A DNA stretch of 64,000 nucleotides, from the NCBI RefSeq assembly GCF_019649055.1, contig NW_026570221.1, positions 558,001 through 622,000 of the forward strand, written 5' to 3'. Positions 20,712-31,576 of this stretch are shown piece after piece; position 1 is the stretch's first letter; each line of letters starts with the position of its first letter. This DNA comes from Paramacrobiotus metropolitanus. Lineage: Eukaryota > Tardigrada > Eutardigrada > Parachela > Macrobiotidae. Below the pieces are notes generated by a model that saw only the letters and a list, made by a program, of their open reading frames with translations, made no database searches and had not been told where the DNA came from. The position numbers were made by a program, and so were the translations under genes.

Positions 20712-22564
20712 AAGCTGGAATAACGGGAGATGCACCAGAGGAGCTAACTGTCTCTACAGCCACAAGTGCGCAGTATGCCGCGCCACCGACCACCCCGTCG
20801 CCGAACACGATGCAGCTCAGCATAAGCATGGCAACGGTCACAATGCCAAACCCGGAAGTGACCACACCGGTCTCCGTCGAGAGACTCGCTGAGTTATTGG
20901 TACACAATACTGATCGCGAAACTGTTTGTTTCCTCTTGCAGGGCTTTAGGTTTGGTTTCGCGGTCGGCTACTTGGGCCCGCAGTTTCGCCGTTTTACTAG
21001 CAATGCCCGTTCAGCATTAGATGATCCGCAGGCTATAGCGTCGATGATTGCCAAAGAAGTGCAGGCAAACCATGCGAGAGGCCCGTTTCCTACTGAGCCC
21101 TTTCTGCAATTTGTGACCAACCCACTAGGACTGCGCCCGAAGCGGCCTTTAGGACACCGCGTCATTATGGATCTGTCACAACCGTTTGGATGCAGTGTCA
21201 ACGACTACATCCAAAAAGATAAGTACTCATTAAAATATGTGGGTGTAGACGATGCGGTAGAACTGGTAATGCGGCAGGCAAGGGGATCGCTTATGGCAAA
21301 AATCGACGTTGAAAGTGCCTTCAGAATTTTACCGGTTAGGCAAGAGGATTGGTATTTGCTAGGATATCAGTGGGAGGGGAAGTTTTACTACGATATAGTC
21401 ATTTCATTCGGTCTTCGGTCGGGTCCATACCTTTTCGATAAATTTGCTGGTGTACTTGAGTGGATTTTTAAGACGTGTACAGGCAGTGATGCGTTCCTAC
21501 ATTTCCTCGATGATTTTTTCATGTGTGGGAAACCAGCAAGCACAGCGTGCGAGCGGATGGTAAAGCAAGTGCAAGCAGTCTGTACGTATCTAGGTGTGCC
21601 GATAAACGATAAAAAGTTAGTTGGACCGGCTACGGTGGTTGAGTTTCTTGGCATAATCATCGACAGTAACAACTTTACATTGTCAGTATCGCATGACAGG
21701 CTGCAAGAGTTAACAGCACTCCTCAATAACTTTGCAGCTTGTAAGCAGTGCACAAAGCGGGAACTTTTGAGTCTGATTGGAAAGCTGTCGTTTGTTACAA
21801 AGTGTATTCCAGCAAGCCGGATATTTCTGAGGCGCATGATTGAGCTAAGTTGCAAAGTTGATCGGCTGCACTATAAAATCACATTAACAGACGGGTTCCG
21901 ACGTGACATTGCATGGTGGAGAGAATTCCTGCCCGTATGGAATGGTACCGCTGGGTTTGTACAGCCGCAACGGGAGCCGGCAAGTACACTGCATTTGTAT
22001 ACCGACGCAGCGGGTTCGATTGGTTATGGGGGAGTTTTGGAAAATGAGTGGTTTCAGGGACTTTGGCCAGCTTGGGTGACTGAATTAAAACTCTCGATAA
22101 CATTCCTTGAGATGTATCCTATATATATTGCTTGTGCCATATGGGGTCATCAGTTGTACGGTAAACGCATATTAATTCACAGTGTCAATAGCGGCACGGT
22201 GCAAGCATGGTCAGCAAGTAAATGTCGAAACCCAGCCGTAATGGAAATTTTGCGCAGAATTCATTTTATTACAGCTCAGTGCAATTTTGTCATCAAAGTC
22301 ACGCATATCGCCGGTGTTAATAACAACATTGCAGATGCGTTGTCTCGGTTTCAGACACAACGTTTTCGGGAGCTGCAACCGACAGCCAACAGAAATGGCA
22401 TAACACCACCGGATCTGCTTACCCGATTGCGGCCGTTTCTAACGGGGCAAGAACCGCCCATACCGCTGTCAGTGCCGGTGACCTCTTCGCAGCCGGAGTG
22501 GCACCTTCTACCCGAAGAGCTTACGCTAATGGAGAGCACAGTTTCGAGCAGTTCTGCAGAATGA
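20585..22564 (+). CDS. Reverse transcriptase-RNase H of the DIRS-like element
   Basis: The frame is open from 20585 (ATG), although its first 100 codons overlap gag. Recognisable reverse transcriptase starts near 20990: GHRVIMDLSQPFGCSVND, then LMAKIDVESAFRILPV with the first catalytic Asp, the SFGLRSGPYLFDKF block, and FLHFLDDFF with the double-Asp active site (FLDD instead of YADD). RNase H follows with LHLYTDAAGSIGYGGV, a Glu in ITFLEMYPI, and IADALSRFQ near the end. It overlaps the recombinase frame by 66 bases. It copies element RNA. The domain looks intact. Confidence 0.85.
   Translation: MPRVRDRGPYRAGLCQEAPIPSTRSTGHQGGSALSTHPARPVEAGITGDAPEELTVSTATSAQYAAPPTTPSPNTMQLSISMATVTMPNPEVTTPVSVERLAELLVHNTDRETVCFLLQGFRFGFAVGYLGPQFRRFTSNARSALDDPQAIASMIAKEVQANHARGPFPTEPFLQFVTNPLGLRPKRPLGHRVIMDLSQPFGCSVNDYIQKDKYSLKYVGVDDAVELVMRQARGSLMAKIDVESAFRILPVRQEDWYLLGYQWEGKFYYDIVISFGLRSGPYLFDKFAGVLEWIFKTCTGSDAFLHFLDDFFMCGKPASTACERMVKQVQAVCTYLGVPINDKKLVGPATVVEFLGIIIDSNNFTLSVSHDRLQELTALLNNFAACKQCTKRELLSLIGKLSFVTKCIPASRIFLRRMIELSCKVDRLHYKITLTDGFRRDIAWWREFLPVWNGTAGFVQPQREPASTLHLYTDAAGSIGYGGVLENEWFQGLWPAWVTELKLSITFLEMYPIYIACAIWGHQLYGKRILIHSVNSGTVQAWSASKCRNPAVMEILRRIHFITAQCNFVIKVTHIAGVNNNIADALSRFQTQRFRELQPTANRNGITPPDLLTRLRPFLTGQEPPIPLSVPVTSSQPEWHLLPEELTLMESTVSSSSAE
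20626..20892 (+). CDS. CCCH/CCHC zinc-finger tail of gag in a shifted frame
   Basis: Reads C-x8-C-x5-C-x3-H (CRSWNNGRCTRGANCLYSH), followed by a second Cys/His knuckle (KCAVCRATDHPVAEH). In DIRS relatives this sits at the gag C terminus, so it is treated as the continuation of the 19710 frame. It overlaps the start of the polymerase frame. It is not expected to start on its own, because its first codon is not ATG. Confidence 0.6.
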   Translation: MPRSSNSQHKVDRTSRRIGPFDTSRQTCRSWNNGRCTRGANCLYSHKCAVCRATDHPVAEHDAAQHKHGNGHNAKPGSDHTGLRRETR

Positions 22565-23459
22565 CCAGGAAAGATCCATGGCCAGCCACCCCCCAGACAG
22601 TAGAAGAATATGTAGCGCACCTGTTCAACCGGAAGTGTTCACCATCAACAATCACAGTGTACCTGTCAGCAGTAGCAAGGCGTCACCTGTCGCAGCAGCT
22701 AACCGATCCAACTACCAATCCCAGGCTGAAGCATATCGTGGAGGGTGCCCGTCGCTTGAGCAGCAGAAAGTCAGATCAACGGTTGCCGGTAACGCCTGAC
22801 CTCCTGCAACGCTTATCCACTCGACTGCATTTAGCTGCCCTACCTGCTACGATCAACACATGGTTTGGGCCGCTTTTACGATGGCGCAGCATTTCCTCCT
22901 CCGTGCTTCGGAACTGACATCACCATCGCCAACCACATTCGAAGCATCCGCTACACTCCTTCTGCAGGATGTGCGTTGGGACACGATCACACTACAGCTG
23001 ACGATTAAGCGGTCCAAAACGGATCAGCACCAAAACGGGATCACCTTGTCTCTGACGTCCAACGCCGCGCCGGCAGTACACAGCGCCTGCGTCACTTACG
23101 GGCGACAGCGCCAGCAGCAGCGGCCGCCTAATCTACCGTTCTTCATTTTCGGCAGCGGCCGATATTTGACCCGGACAGACCTGTCACAAGCGCTTAAGAG
23201 AACTCTCCCGGAAGGAGAGGACCCTCGGCGCTATTCATCGCACAGTTTCCGCATCGGCGGAGCTACAGCAGCCGCCACCGGCGGCTGTTCGCCGGAAGCC
23301 ATACGCGAACTTGGACGATGGAAATCGTCCGCGTTCAAGCGTTACATCCGCCCGCAAAGTCTGCGCGTACCATCATGTTTGGGGCACTTCCTCACTCGCG
23401 CAGCTCTCTCGCAATGGTACGCACAGAACCGCACCGGAAGGTGCACTCATACATCGTGA
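22498..23459 (+). CDS. Tyrosine recombinase of the DIRS-like element (one frameshift)
   Basis: 22498-22860 gives the N-terminal SAM-like domain (STRRAYANGEHSFEQFCR, TVEEYVAHLF, SPSTITVYLSAVARRH). The catalytic domain continues from about 22860 in another frame (MVWAAFTMAQHFLLRASELT, with the first Arg). It then has the HSFRIGGATAA box (His-x-x-Arg), LGRWKSSAF (Trp) and KRYIRP with the nucleophile Tyr. All catalytic residues of the family are therefore present, but a single shift near 22858 separates the halves. In intact elements this enzyme integrates the circular cDNA. Because the element is young, the shift is either a fresh mutation or a recoding site. Confidence 0.82.
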
Positions 23460-23469
23460 CCACGAATCA

Positions 23470-24125
23470 GGATCCATCACCTGGCCACGAATCAGGTGCC
23501 GTAAAACCTCCCTGGCCACGTATCAGGGAGCAGCTATTCACCTGGCCACGCATCAGGTGTCCCACTCCACGCATACGCTCCTTCCGGTGGTCGAGCATGT
23601 TCTGACGTTTCCACGAGACTCCGCGGCCGAGCTGAGGCTGGCCACATGCCCCAACACAATCGCCGGCGTTTCTCTTATTATGTCGTTAATGGAAGTTTGC
23701 GCCGGGGCGCTAACTTTGTTTAACGCGGTAAGAGAAACGCCGGCCAGCCTGATTTCTCGTTAAAGCAGGGCATTGATGGACAATTGCTTGGACTTCGCAC
23801 GGACCTGATGACTGCCTCCTCTCTATCTCCGTGGAATGCGGAATCGTCCTGTTTACCAGCGGATCGTCTGCCTGCCCTTTGTCGTTGCAGTGGATCCCGC
23901 GCTCGCCTGTCCATCGCCAGTTATGCCTGTCCAGTCCTCTGATTGCCTCTCCGTCCCTTTCACTGGCAGCGGGAGTTAACCTATTTAGCTGATAGCATTT
24001 CGCGAAAAGATTGTTCATGTGCGTTGGGTGATGGCTGTCATTTCATTCGGTTTGCACGCGTGTCGGATTGAATAATTTCTGCAACAGTTAGCGCTTGAAT
24101 GTGACCTTTCAACTACTTGGAGTTA
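23470..24125 (+). repeat. Internal terminal repeat A2 of the DIRS-like element
   Basis: Near-identical to A1 (18986-19641). Differences noticed are CTTATTTACC versus CCTATTTAGC near the end. Confidence 0.85.
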
Positions 24126-24215
24126 CCCGCCTTCCCACCCTTTTTTAGCATCATGGTTCTACTGTTTAAACTTTCGCATTGGTACTTTGTAAAATTTTGA
24201 ATAAAGGCCAGTTCT

Positions 24216-24522
24216 CACTTCCTCACTCGCGCAGCTCTCTCGCAATGGTACGCACAGAACCGCACCGGAAGGTGCACTCATACATCCTGACCACGAATCA
24301 GGATCCATCACCTGGCCACGAATAAGGTGCCGTAAAACCTCCCTGGCCACGTATCAGGGAGCAGCTATTCACCTGGCCACGCATCAGGTGTCCCACTCCA
24401 CGCATACGCTCCTTCCGGTGGTCGAGCATGTTCTGACGTTTCCACGAGACTCCGCGGCCGAGCTGAGGCTGGCCACATGCCCCAACACAATCGCCGGCGT
24501 TTCTCTTATTATGTCGTTAATG
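24216..24522 (+). repeat. Right repeat B2 of the DIRS-like element
   Basis: Repeats 23385-23691, starting CACTTCCTCACTCGCG and ending GTCGTTAATG. It is joined to A2 through a 90-bp unique spacer. Confidence 0.8.
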
Positions 24523-25503
24523 TTTCAACAGGAAGCAGTGATTGAAATTAAAATTCGGTGCGTGAAAAAACGCCACCATTGTGGGTCGATCTATTTTAAA
24601 CTGTGACACAGAAGAACACGGAAGTGTAAGGAAAGTACCGTACTGTTTCATATCCAACTCGATCTCCATCCTTCCTGCAATCGTACTGTAGAACGAATGT
24701 TTCCTGATTCATAATTATTCTGTGTTACTTGCTGTTTACATTTGCAATTCTCCGGGACTATCAATCTTGCGATCCGCGTTCCTCGGCGGATTATCGAAAT
24801 CAAAAGTGGACGCTGGACGGTTTATCAAAAGTGGACGTGAGCAAACTGAACCGATTCTGCCTGCGGGCCATGTCGCACCACATGCATGCCTCTTCCGCCG
24901 ACTTACAGATATATCGACTTTTAAGCTGAGTGAGCCAGTGAATCCATTTGTGGATCACTGGAACACAACAGTTATCAGCTCTCGGAAGACGGATTATGAA
25001 CTTCTGCGGACTTGGCAACTTTTTAATGCAAAATTGCATCGAGATTTTGTTTTTCTTTCTTGGTTTTGTTTCTTAGTTTTTGCTTTTCTTCTCAGTTTCT
25101 GTTTTTTTTCTTGGTTTCTCGTCAAAGTTTTCTTAAAATACAAAGACCTTTCTGCTTGATATACCGCTTACAGTTTACCGACGCCACTCTGTATGGGCTG
25201 AAGCCAAATAGAAGTTGATCGTAAGGTGAGAATAGCTAAACGTGGTGCGCGAAATATTTTTTTAAAATGTGGTGTGAGTAGCCAAAACGTGTGAAAGGTG
25301 ATATTAGACTGTCATGATGGCCGCTCCCTAATAAACTAATCTTGAACTGTTGATAGCTTCTGACTAAATCGGGTTACGCAAGTGTAGCATAGAAACCAGA
25401 GAGAGTACAGCTCCCCGACGCGACTACTGCTCAGTAATCACAGCGGCAGTTTAATGGGATGAATGATTTATCCGGATAAAAAAAGTTCAGTAGTTGGCGA
25501 GGA

Positions 25504-25718
25504 TGGTGACTGGTCGCTAAAATTGTTTAAATTCATTAGTAGAAATGACCGGCTGCTCAGGACTGCTGAAGTGCAGATGAATTGGTTATCCGAATACTTT
25601 TACATAGCAAAAGGAGTTGCGAGTGCTTTTTAGCGAATTTTTCTCAAAACGAGCAGACTTTCTTCTCCGGCATCGGTTGGCAGCGTTACCTATTAGTGAC
25701 TCAGGTTTACAGACAACA
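25504..25718 (+). promoter_or_regulatory. Conserved upstream region of class I gene B
   Basis: GGTGACTGGTCGCTAAAA near 25505, a GACCG-TTGCTCAGGAC-like block and an AGCAGACTTTCTTCTCCG stretch are shared in order with the region upstream of copy F (46144-46461), and in part with copy A. Likely promoter or 5' UTR. No TATA box was assigned. Confidence 0.45.
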
Positions 25719-27827
25719 ATGCACCTGTACGAAAATGCTGAACGATCGGTGTACGCGTGGAACGCTGTGGATGTGGAGACTAACGGGCAGCTGTATCACG
25801 GGCACGTCATCGGCATGGAAGAGAACGGCAGCGCTCCGTCGCGCCCGATCGTGGATTTTGGATGCCCGTCACATCAAGCGGTGACGGTGCCATACGTAAC
25901 GACTTGGGACTGCTCCGTCGATCGTTCTAACAGCGTTCGCGTGGGGGACACAGTGCAGGTGCTGCTATGCGACGGAGCAGCTGGCACTTGGAAATGGCAT
26001 TCCGGGAAAATGCTGATTGACTCCTTCAAACACCTGAAGGATATGGCGCTGGTGGAGGTGACGGAAGGAGAGCTGTCTCGGCGCGAACTGGTTCCTCGCC
26101 GACAGATTCGCATAACCTTCAAGTCACGACGGTTGACAGTGGGAGATTTTGTCATGCGGACTTGCAGTGTGCCTAACGGTTACTGGGCTTTACAACCGTC
26201 GCTCGCGTCATTGCTGCTTCGACAAGTTGAGAAGAATTTGCAGCTGCGATTTGTCACGGTGCTCAGCCAGACGATGAAGTATGTGTCACGGAGTCCCAGC
26301 TCAAGTTCGCGCGATGAAAACGCACAAATTGTAAGTAGCGGTTAGAGACGGCTGTTGGTTCGACGCCTTTTGAAAAATGTTTTGATGAATTTAGGCTTTT
26401 TTATGATAGGGGATTGTGTTCGAGAGGGAAAGAGTTGTGTGTGAACGTGGCGATTATCGTGGGCATGGGCTTGGTAAGCATATTAACAAGTTATGTTTGC
26501 TTCTCAATGTTTCTTACTTTCTTTATTTGCCAAAACTGGTTGCAGTTTCGAATGTCCACAATTGTGACCTGAAGCGGAAAAAGCTGTTGGGTGTCGGTGA
26601 GCGCGGTTTGGCGTTGCCCGTGGACGTGTTGAAGGAGATCTTCCGGTCCCTGGACACCATCGGTCGCCAGCGCTGCCGACGCACTTGTTCGCTGTGGGAA
26701 GCCGTTTTCACTTCGCCGGAGTTGTGCCAAGACCTGTGTGAATCGCGCCAGCAGCCCAGTCCTTCATCTCGCGTCAAGTGGGAGTTTAATTACGCCATAT
26801 ACGCCTGCATCTTCAAGCACCTCACGCCCGCCACCCGCACTATCTGCATTCGCGACCCCAAAGCTGCCAACCTGTGGGACTGTAGCATCCAGCCAGATAC
26901 CGAGGAAGCTCTCGACCTTATGAAGAAGCACCTAAACCAACCCAGCCTCCGCATCCACAGTTTCATCCTCCATCAACGATCAATCAGGCTTTCTGAACGG
27001 AATTTAAGCATTCTTGCTACCCAGATCGTCGCACAGCTGTCAAAGTCGCTCTCGTACTGCGATCATATGATCTGGAAGGATTGCGAGCTTAAACTGGTAG
27101 ACAACCACAACTGGACTTTAATGCAGTTCTGCATTCCCGTTGCCGTGTTTACCCGAGGACAGCTCGATGCAGCGCACATTGTGGACCTGTTGGAAAGCCA
27201 CATCCGCTGGGATGGGCAGCCGTTGGATCAACAGCGCATTGTCCAGTTCATGGCTGACCCGATCGAGAACAAAAAATGGGCCAAGAAAGTGCAAAAGGTA
27301 CACGGCACATGATTTAGAAGCTTAGTTTTATTGTTTGTTTAGTTTAGTAGTTTACTTTGTTTGTGCTGACACATGCTTTGTGGAACTGATTTTACTTTTT
27401 CAGCTCAATCACAACCGTAGTGTGTGCCATTCCTTGCAGTAGTTTTTGCAGTAGGCAACGATAGTCCTAATCAGAGTTTAACTTAGCCATCATTTCCGCA
27501 GGATCTTGGTTTAAACTCTACTTGTATCCTGAAGCAGTAATGTGTCTAACGTTCTGGATAATTTTGCAGATTCTTCATGACTATCAATCTTGCGATCCGC
27601 GCCCGTCCCATTATCGGGATCATCAGTGGACGCTGAACAATCTGGCCAGTGTGGATGTGGGCAAGCTGAACCGTTGTGTTTGTACGCCTTATGGAGCCAC
27701 ATCAACGACTGGCCAGAATCCGCGGATGACAGCGCCGCTGATGAGCCATCCAGCAGCGACGCCAGCGATTCCGAGTTCGACGACGGTGGATTTGAGGATG
27801 TGGAGAAGTGAAGAGCGTAAACTGTAG
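25719..27827 (+). CDS. Tudor-like/F-box family protein, copy B (class I, four exons)
   Basis: Exons 25719-26330, 26410-26473, 26546-27297 and 27570-27827 (about 561 aa), with GT-AG introns. The start is MHLYENAERSVYAWN, conserved in A, D and F; upstream frame extension has no ATG. The N-terminal 200 residues hold two beta-rich blocks (HGHVIGMEENGSAP-IVDFGCP; VQVLLCDGA-TWKWHSGKMLI-ALVEVTE-RRELVPRRQIR) that I read as Tudor/SH3-like, an inference. Then come basic KRKKLL, the F-box at about 247-290 (LPVDVLKEIFRSLDTIGRQRCRRTCSLWEAVFTSPEL) and the family C-terminal half (DHMIWKDCEL, IPVAVFTRGQLDAAHI). F-boxes bind Skp1 in SCF ubiquitin ligases, so a substrate-adaptor role is plausible. A 1-bp deletion near 27677 shifts the last exon, replacing the ancestral acidic tail (ADDSAADEPSSSD, other frame) with an unrelated end. 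Confidence 0.78.
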
Positions 27828-27959
27828 TGTTTTACGAGCTTAGCGTTTCGAGAATACTTTTTTTCGACAGATCGGTGTGTGCACTGTTTTTAGTTCGCAC
27901 TTCGTCCTTCATGATGGACCGCGTTTAACAGCATCATTCCTGATAATTTTGTAACTATT

Positions 27960-28260
27960 GAGCCTATCTAGCGGCTTCAGTGTTTAGGCTGCTTCGCTGT
28001 CCTATCTAGTTTGATCGAGTTTCCGGTATTTTCGTGTGGTAAATGATGAACGTTTATTCCCAGTTATTTCGTCGTTGCGCAACAAACTGAGTAATCGTAA
28101 GGCACAGCCTTCTTCTAGAATCCGCTTGCATTATGCGGAAGATACATTAGCTTCGATTATATTGTCAACTTCCAACCTGTGTGTGGACTTCCGCAAGGAG
28201 GGAGTTCTTGCGTCTGTGGACAAATTAGAGAACAAAACTTCGGAGATAAGACCTAAGTAG
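27960..28260 (+). other. Conserved 3' flank of class I gene B
   Basis: Matches 16960-17220 and 48690-48860 (GTTTATTCCCAGTTATTTCGTCG, CGTAAGGCAC). Its end (GACTTCCGCAAGGAGGGAG-TTCTTGCGTCTG) matches 49553-49620. Probably 3' UTR or downstream duplicated DNA rather than a separate gene. Confidence 0.55.
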
Positions 28261-28734
28261 TACTATATACAGTACCCGTACTTCGTCGCCGAAGGCGATT
28301 TTCAAGCTCTTTCCGGCCGTGTTCTAACTTGGCTGTCATTAACTGATGTGGCTAAAGCATTCGTGCTAAATGTAACTCAGGCTAGTTTCATTTCTGGCTG
28401 TCTCACAATCAGTGCAGTACAGTCATAGGAAGTACATACTTGTACTCTTCTGACCTTCCCTTTTTCAACGTTATTGAGCAGAAAATTGTCGCAGTTTTGT
28501 GTGAGTTAATGTTTTAATTTTGGTGGTTTGATTGGTGGAAGCACAAAGCCGATGGATCATGGCAGCCATGATAGCGAAGACTGGCGTTTTCTTGTGTGAT
28601 GGTTGTAGACGATGGTTCGATCGGTGACCTAGTACAAGCTTGTCCGGTAATTTCTGTCGTAAAGGTACAGCTAGCGTGAAATTTGCGCTTGAAACGGTGG
28701 CCACGTCACTACTCTTATCGGACTGCCTAAATCC

Positions 28735-28915
28735 GCTCCGCAGTTAGATTGTCCATTACTACACTGACCGTTTTTTAGCCACCTTCCGCCAGGCAGTTAC
28801 TGTGATTCTCATTAAATTATCTGGCGTGCACCAAGCCACCAGCCAGCCAGATGCGTGTTACGTATTTAAGCAGTGTGGCGTGGCGCGCCGTAGCATTGAG
28901 TTTGGCGTAATACGC
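28735..28915 (+). repeat. Upstream flank of copy C, shared in inverted orientation with 44985-45140
   Basis: The block GTTAGATTG-CCATTAC-ACACTGACCG, TTCCGCCAGGCA, GCGTGCACCA-GCCACCAGCCAGC and CAGTGTGGCGTGGCG occurs here. It also occurs, reverse-complemented, upstream of the minus-strand F-box remnant at 44401-44925. It is therefore an old gene-linked flank. Confidence 0.65.
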
Positions 28916-29206
28916 AAATTTGTGTTTTTCGCTGCATTGAACCGGCAGAAATTACCGGACAAGCTTGTACAGTAATATCTTCCTAAATCTGTCATACAAC
29001 TCTGTCCTGGACATCTTGTCAATAAATTATTCGTTGTGAAATTTCCCGCTACATTTTCTCATACTGTTTCCTCCAAGGAGTCAGTAGAATCACCCTGCTT
29101 AATTAACTTTCTATCTGTAGTCAAAGAGACAATCAACATCAATTTTGTAACGCGGAAGAGCGGTCTTCTACAGCATTACCAGCAAAGTCAGACGCGCAGC
29201 ACCAGA

Positions 29207-31219
29207 ATGCACATTTACAAGAAAACCAAGCGCTCGCTTTACGCCTGGAACGCTGTTAATGTGGAAGTGGATGGTCAGCTGCAGCATGGCCGCGTCATCG
29301 GCCTGGAAGAGAAACCAGAAAACGACAGCACCCCGCCGCGTCTGGTCGTTGATTTCGGATGCCCGACACAGCAAGTGGTGCTGGTGGATGACGGAAAGAT
29401 CTGGGATTGCTCCAAATATCGATCCCTGAATGCACCCGCGGGATCCGATGTGGAGGTGCTGCTGCACGACGGCTGGAATGGCCCTTGGAAATGGTTCCCC
29501 GGAATAATCGTAATTCCAGAATTCGCGTTGGTACATGGTGTGGCGTTGGTGCAGGTGATGATGGGCGGGCAGCGTCGTCGCGAACTGCTTCCCTTTGTAC
29601 AGATACGCGATCCGCTTCAGCGAGAGCTGCTTCCAGTGCGCCACTTCGTCATACAGAAATGCCGTATGCCTAACTGCTACTGGACTATGCATCGGGATGC
29701 ATCGGCGCGGCTGCTACGACAAATTGAGGAAAAGTTTCGTCTACGGTTTTTCAAGGTTCTCACCCATGAAATGCACTATGTGCGCCGACCCCAGAAAAAG
29801 CCGTTGACGGATGAAAATCTAGTAAGTCTTTTCTGCTGACTGCAGCGTAACTAGAGCTACAAGTTACACGTGTGGCCATTCTTTTACATAGGTGATCGAG
29901 TTCGAGAGAGGCAAAGAAAACAACTTGCCTGTGTCTTCTCGCAAATTATGCGAAGAATCTGATGATCGGAATAGTGAACTAAAGCGGAGAAAGACGTACC
30001 GTGTCGATGAAAGCGTCATGGCGCTGCCTTTGGAACTGCTGAAGGAGACATTCCACTCACTGGACACCGTCGACCGGCAGCGCTGCCGCCGCACTTGTCA
30101 ACTGTGGGAAGAGAAGCTGACTTCGCCAGATTTGTGCCTAGAACTTCGTCTGCCTCTCGGGAAACTTGCAGCGATGTGCGATTCCAATTACTTCACTTAT
30201 GTCTGCATCTGCCAGCACATCACGCTCCTCACCCGCACGATCTGCATCTACGGTAGCGAAACGAATAGCCGTGAGCCGTGGCACTTGGCTGGTGCCCGCG
30301 AAGCGATGGACCTGATTACGATGATCCTGAGCGCTGACAACAACCGCATCGATCGCTTGATCGTGCAGCGGAAAGCCATAAGGACTTTAAAGCCAACTTA
30401 TCTGGCGAAGTTGAGCGCACTGACCTCCGCATTGTCCGCGTTCCTGTCCAAGCTGATGTCTTGCTGCAAGCGTGTCATTTGGAAGGATTGTGCCCTGACA
30501 TACGGTGCACATAATCTTTTGCGGGAGACTCGTATCCCGTTTGTCGGAGTCACGCGCGGAAATATCGGTCTGTTCGACATTGTGGACATGATCGAGAATG
30601 AAATCCGCTACGAGCTGGCGCCGTGGGAGGTGCAGCGCATCGCCCAGCAGCTGCCCATTTGGATCGCCGACAATGAGAGGACCTGGGATGTGATGCAGGT
30701 ACACCTACAGAAATTGTGTCAGCGTGGTGGCTTTCTAGAATAGAAAACTTGTAATGCATAGGTAATTCGAGTCCAGTTACAAGACAAAATGTGAAATTGT
30801 GCGGGAAAAGCGTTACTGCGGATCATTAGTTTCATTGCCAATTAGTTTTATTGCCAATTAGTTTCGTTGCCAATTAGTTCATTGCCATTAGTTGCATTGC
30901 CAAGGAGTTTGCCACTTGCGTGACGCGTTACTTCCTCGCGCGCGGTTGGTTTGCTGATGTACATTTTTGTGCAATATGCTGAAAAATTTTGCAGATTCTG
31001 GAGGACTTCCAGTCATGTGATCTGCGTCCATCGGCGCATTATCGAAATCACCAGTGGACGCTGGACAACGTGGCCAGCGTGGATGTGGGCAAACTGAACC
31101 AGTTCTGTCTGTTCGCCTTGTGGCAGTACATGCATGGATGGAATCCAGTATTCGCAGATGATTACAACGCGCAAGACGAGCCATCCAGCGAAGCCAACAT
31201 TCACGAGTTGGAGGAGTAG
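29207..31219 (+). CDS. Tudor-like/F-box family protein, copy C (class II, three exons, tail intact)
   Basis: Exons 29207-29821, 29892-30698 and 30995-31219 give 548 aa. The start MHIYKKTKRSLYAWN corresponds to the family start; the longer upstream frame begins at a non-ATG codon. Two N-terminal Tudor/SH3-like blocks (HGRVIGLEEKPEN-RLVVDFGCP; VEVLLHDGWNGPWKWFPGIIV-LVQVMMGGQRRRELLPFVQIR; domain call inferred) are followed by basic KRRKTY and the F-box at about 248-292 (LPLELLKETFHSLDTVDRQRCRRTCQLWEEKLTSPDL). The C-terminal half has DRLIVQRK, KRVIWKDCALT and ETRIPFVGVTRGN. The last exon ends in the acidic stretch ADDYNAQDEPSSEANIHELEE, the only readable copy to keep it. The class I intron between exons 2 and 3 is absent. 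Likely SCF adaptor, by F-box only. Confidence 0.85.
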
Positions 31220-31576
31220 ACAGCGTAGCATTTTGGTGACTGTTGATAGGTTTAATGTGCAATACGGCTGAGAGAACATTTTCTCCTTTGTTCATCTGTT
31301 CTGATCATAAGGAGGCCTAAAGTCTAGTGTATTAAGTATTAACTTTTTAGCTGGTTGCAAGAGCCACGCGCAATGTTTGCCAGCTTCTCTTGTTTCTCAG
31401 TTTCATAAAACTGCGGGTTTCAACTTTTTTAATTTTGGTTTTAGTTTCTCTGTACGGCATCCATGAACTGGTAGATGTACAACTGATAGATGTAGTGACT
31501 ACATCTGATGTACACTGAAATTGACTGAATATCTTACGTTTACCATTAAATATCACTCGTTTTTGCCTCTTTAATC

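Larger units (their letters stand above)
18986..24522 (+). mobile_element. DIRS/Ngaro-like tyrosine-recombinase retrotransposon with split direct repeats
   Basis: Terminal repeat A1 (18986-19641) is repeated as A2 (23470-24125), 656 bp each with only about two differences noticed. A second repeat B starts at 23385 and recurs at 24216-24522. This A1-internal-B1-A2-B2 order is that of Ngaro/DIRS-type split direct repeats. The inside encodes gag, a CCCH finger, reverse transcriptase, RNase H and a tyrosine recombinase. No target duplication is evident, as expected for recombinase-mediated integration. The near identity of the repeats means recent insertion, into F-box remnant A2. Confidence 0.85.
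17430..24929 (+). pseudogene. F-box family remnant A2, split by two nested elements
   Basis: 17440-17530 reads SYYASYASIFKHIMPVMRTISIYDI. 17590-17761 reads IRIERLIVCRQA and, after a frame change, SASVSTEVSKLLPCCNCVIWKGCF. After the 1175-bp foldback element the frame resumes at 18937 with FHMPFALFTPGNVRA, matching family FRIPAAVFTPGHADA. The DIRS element then begins at 18986. The last exon reappears at 24747-24929 (ILRDYQSCDPRSSADYRNQKWTLD-KLNRFCL), but its acceptor AG has become AA. The piece overlaps copy A at YACIFKH, so it is a separate copy, not A's missing half. Confidence 0.75.

Noticed and set aside
18986-24522. LTR retrotransposon (Gypsy or Copia)
   Set aside because: There is no DDE integrase or protease; a tyrosine recombinase and split repeats are present instead.
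25617-25718. N-terminal extension of copy B upstream of MHLYEN
   Set aside because: The extended frame has no ATG and is not conserved in F or A, which start at the equivalent of 25719.
29036-29206. N-terminal extension of copy C upstream of MHIYKK
   Set aside because: It begins at a non-ATG codon and has no counterpart in the other copies.
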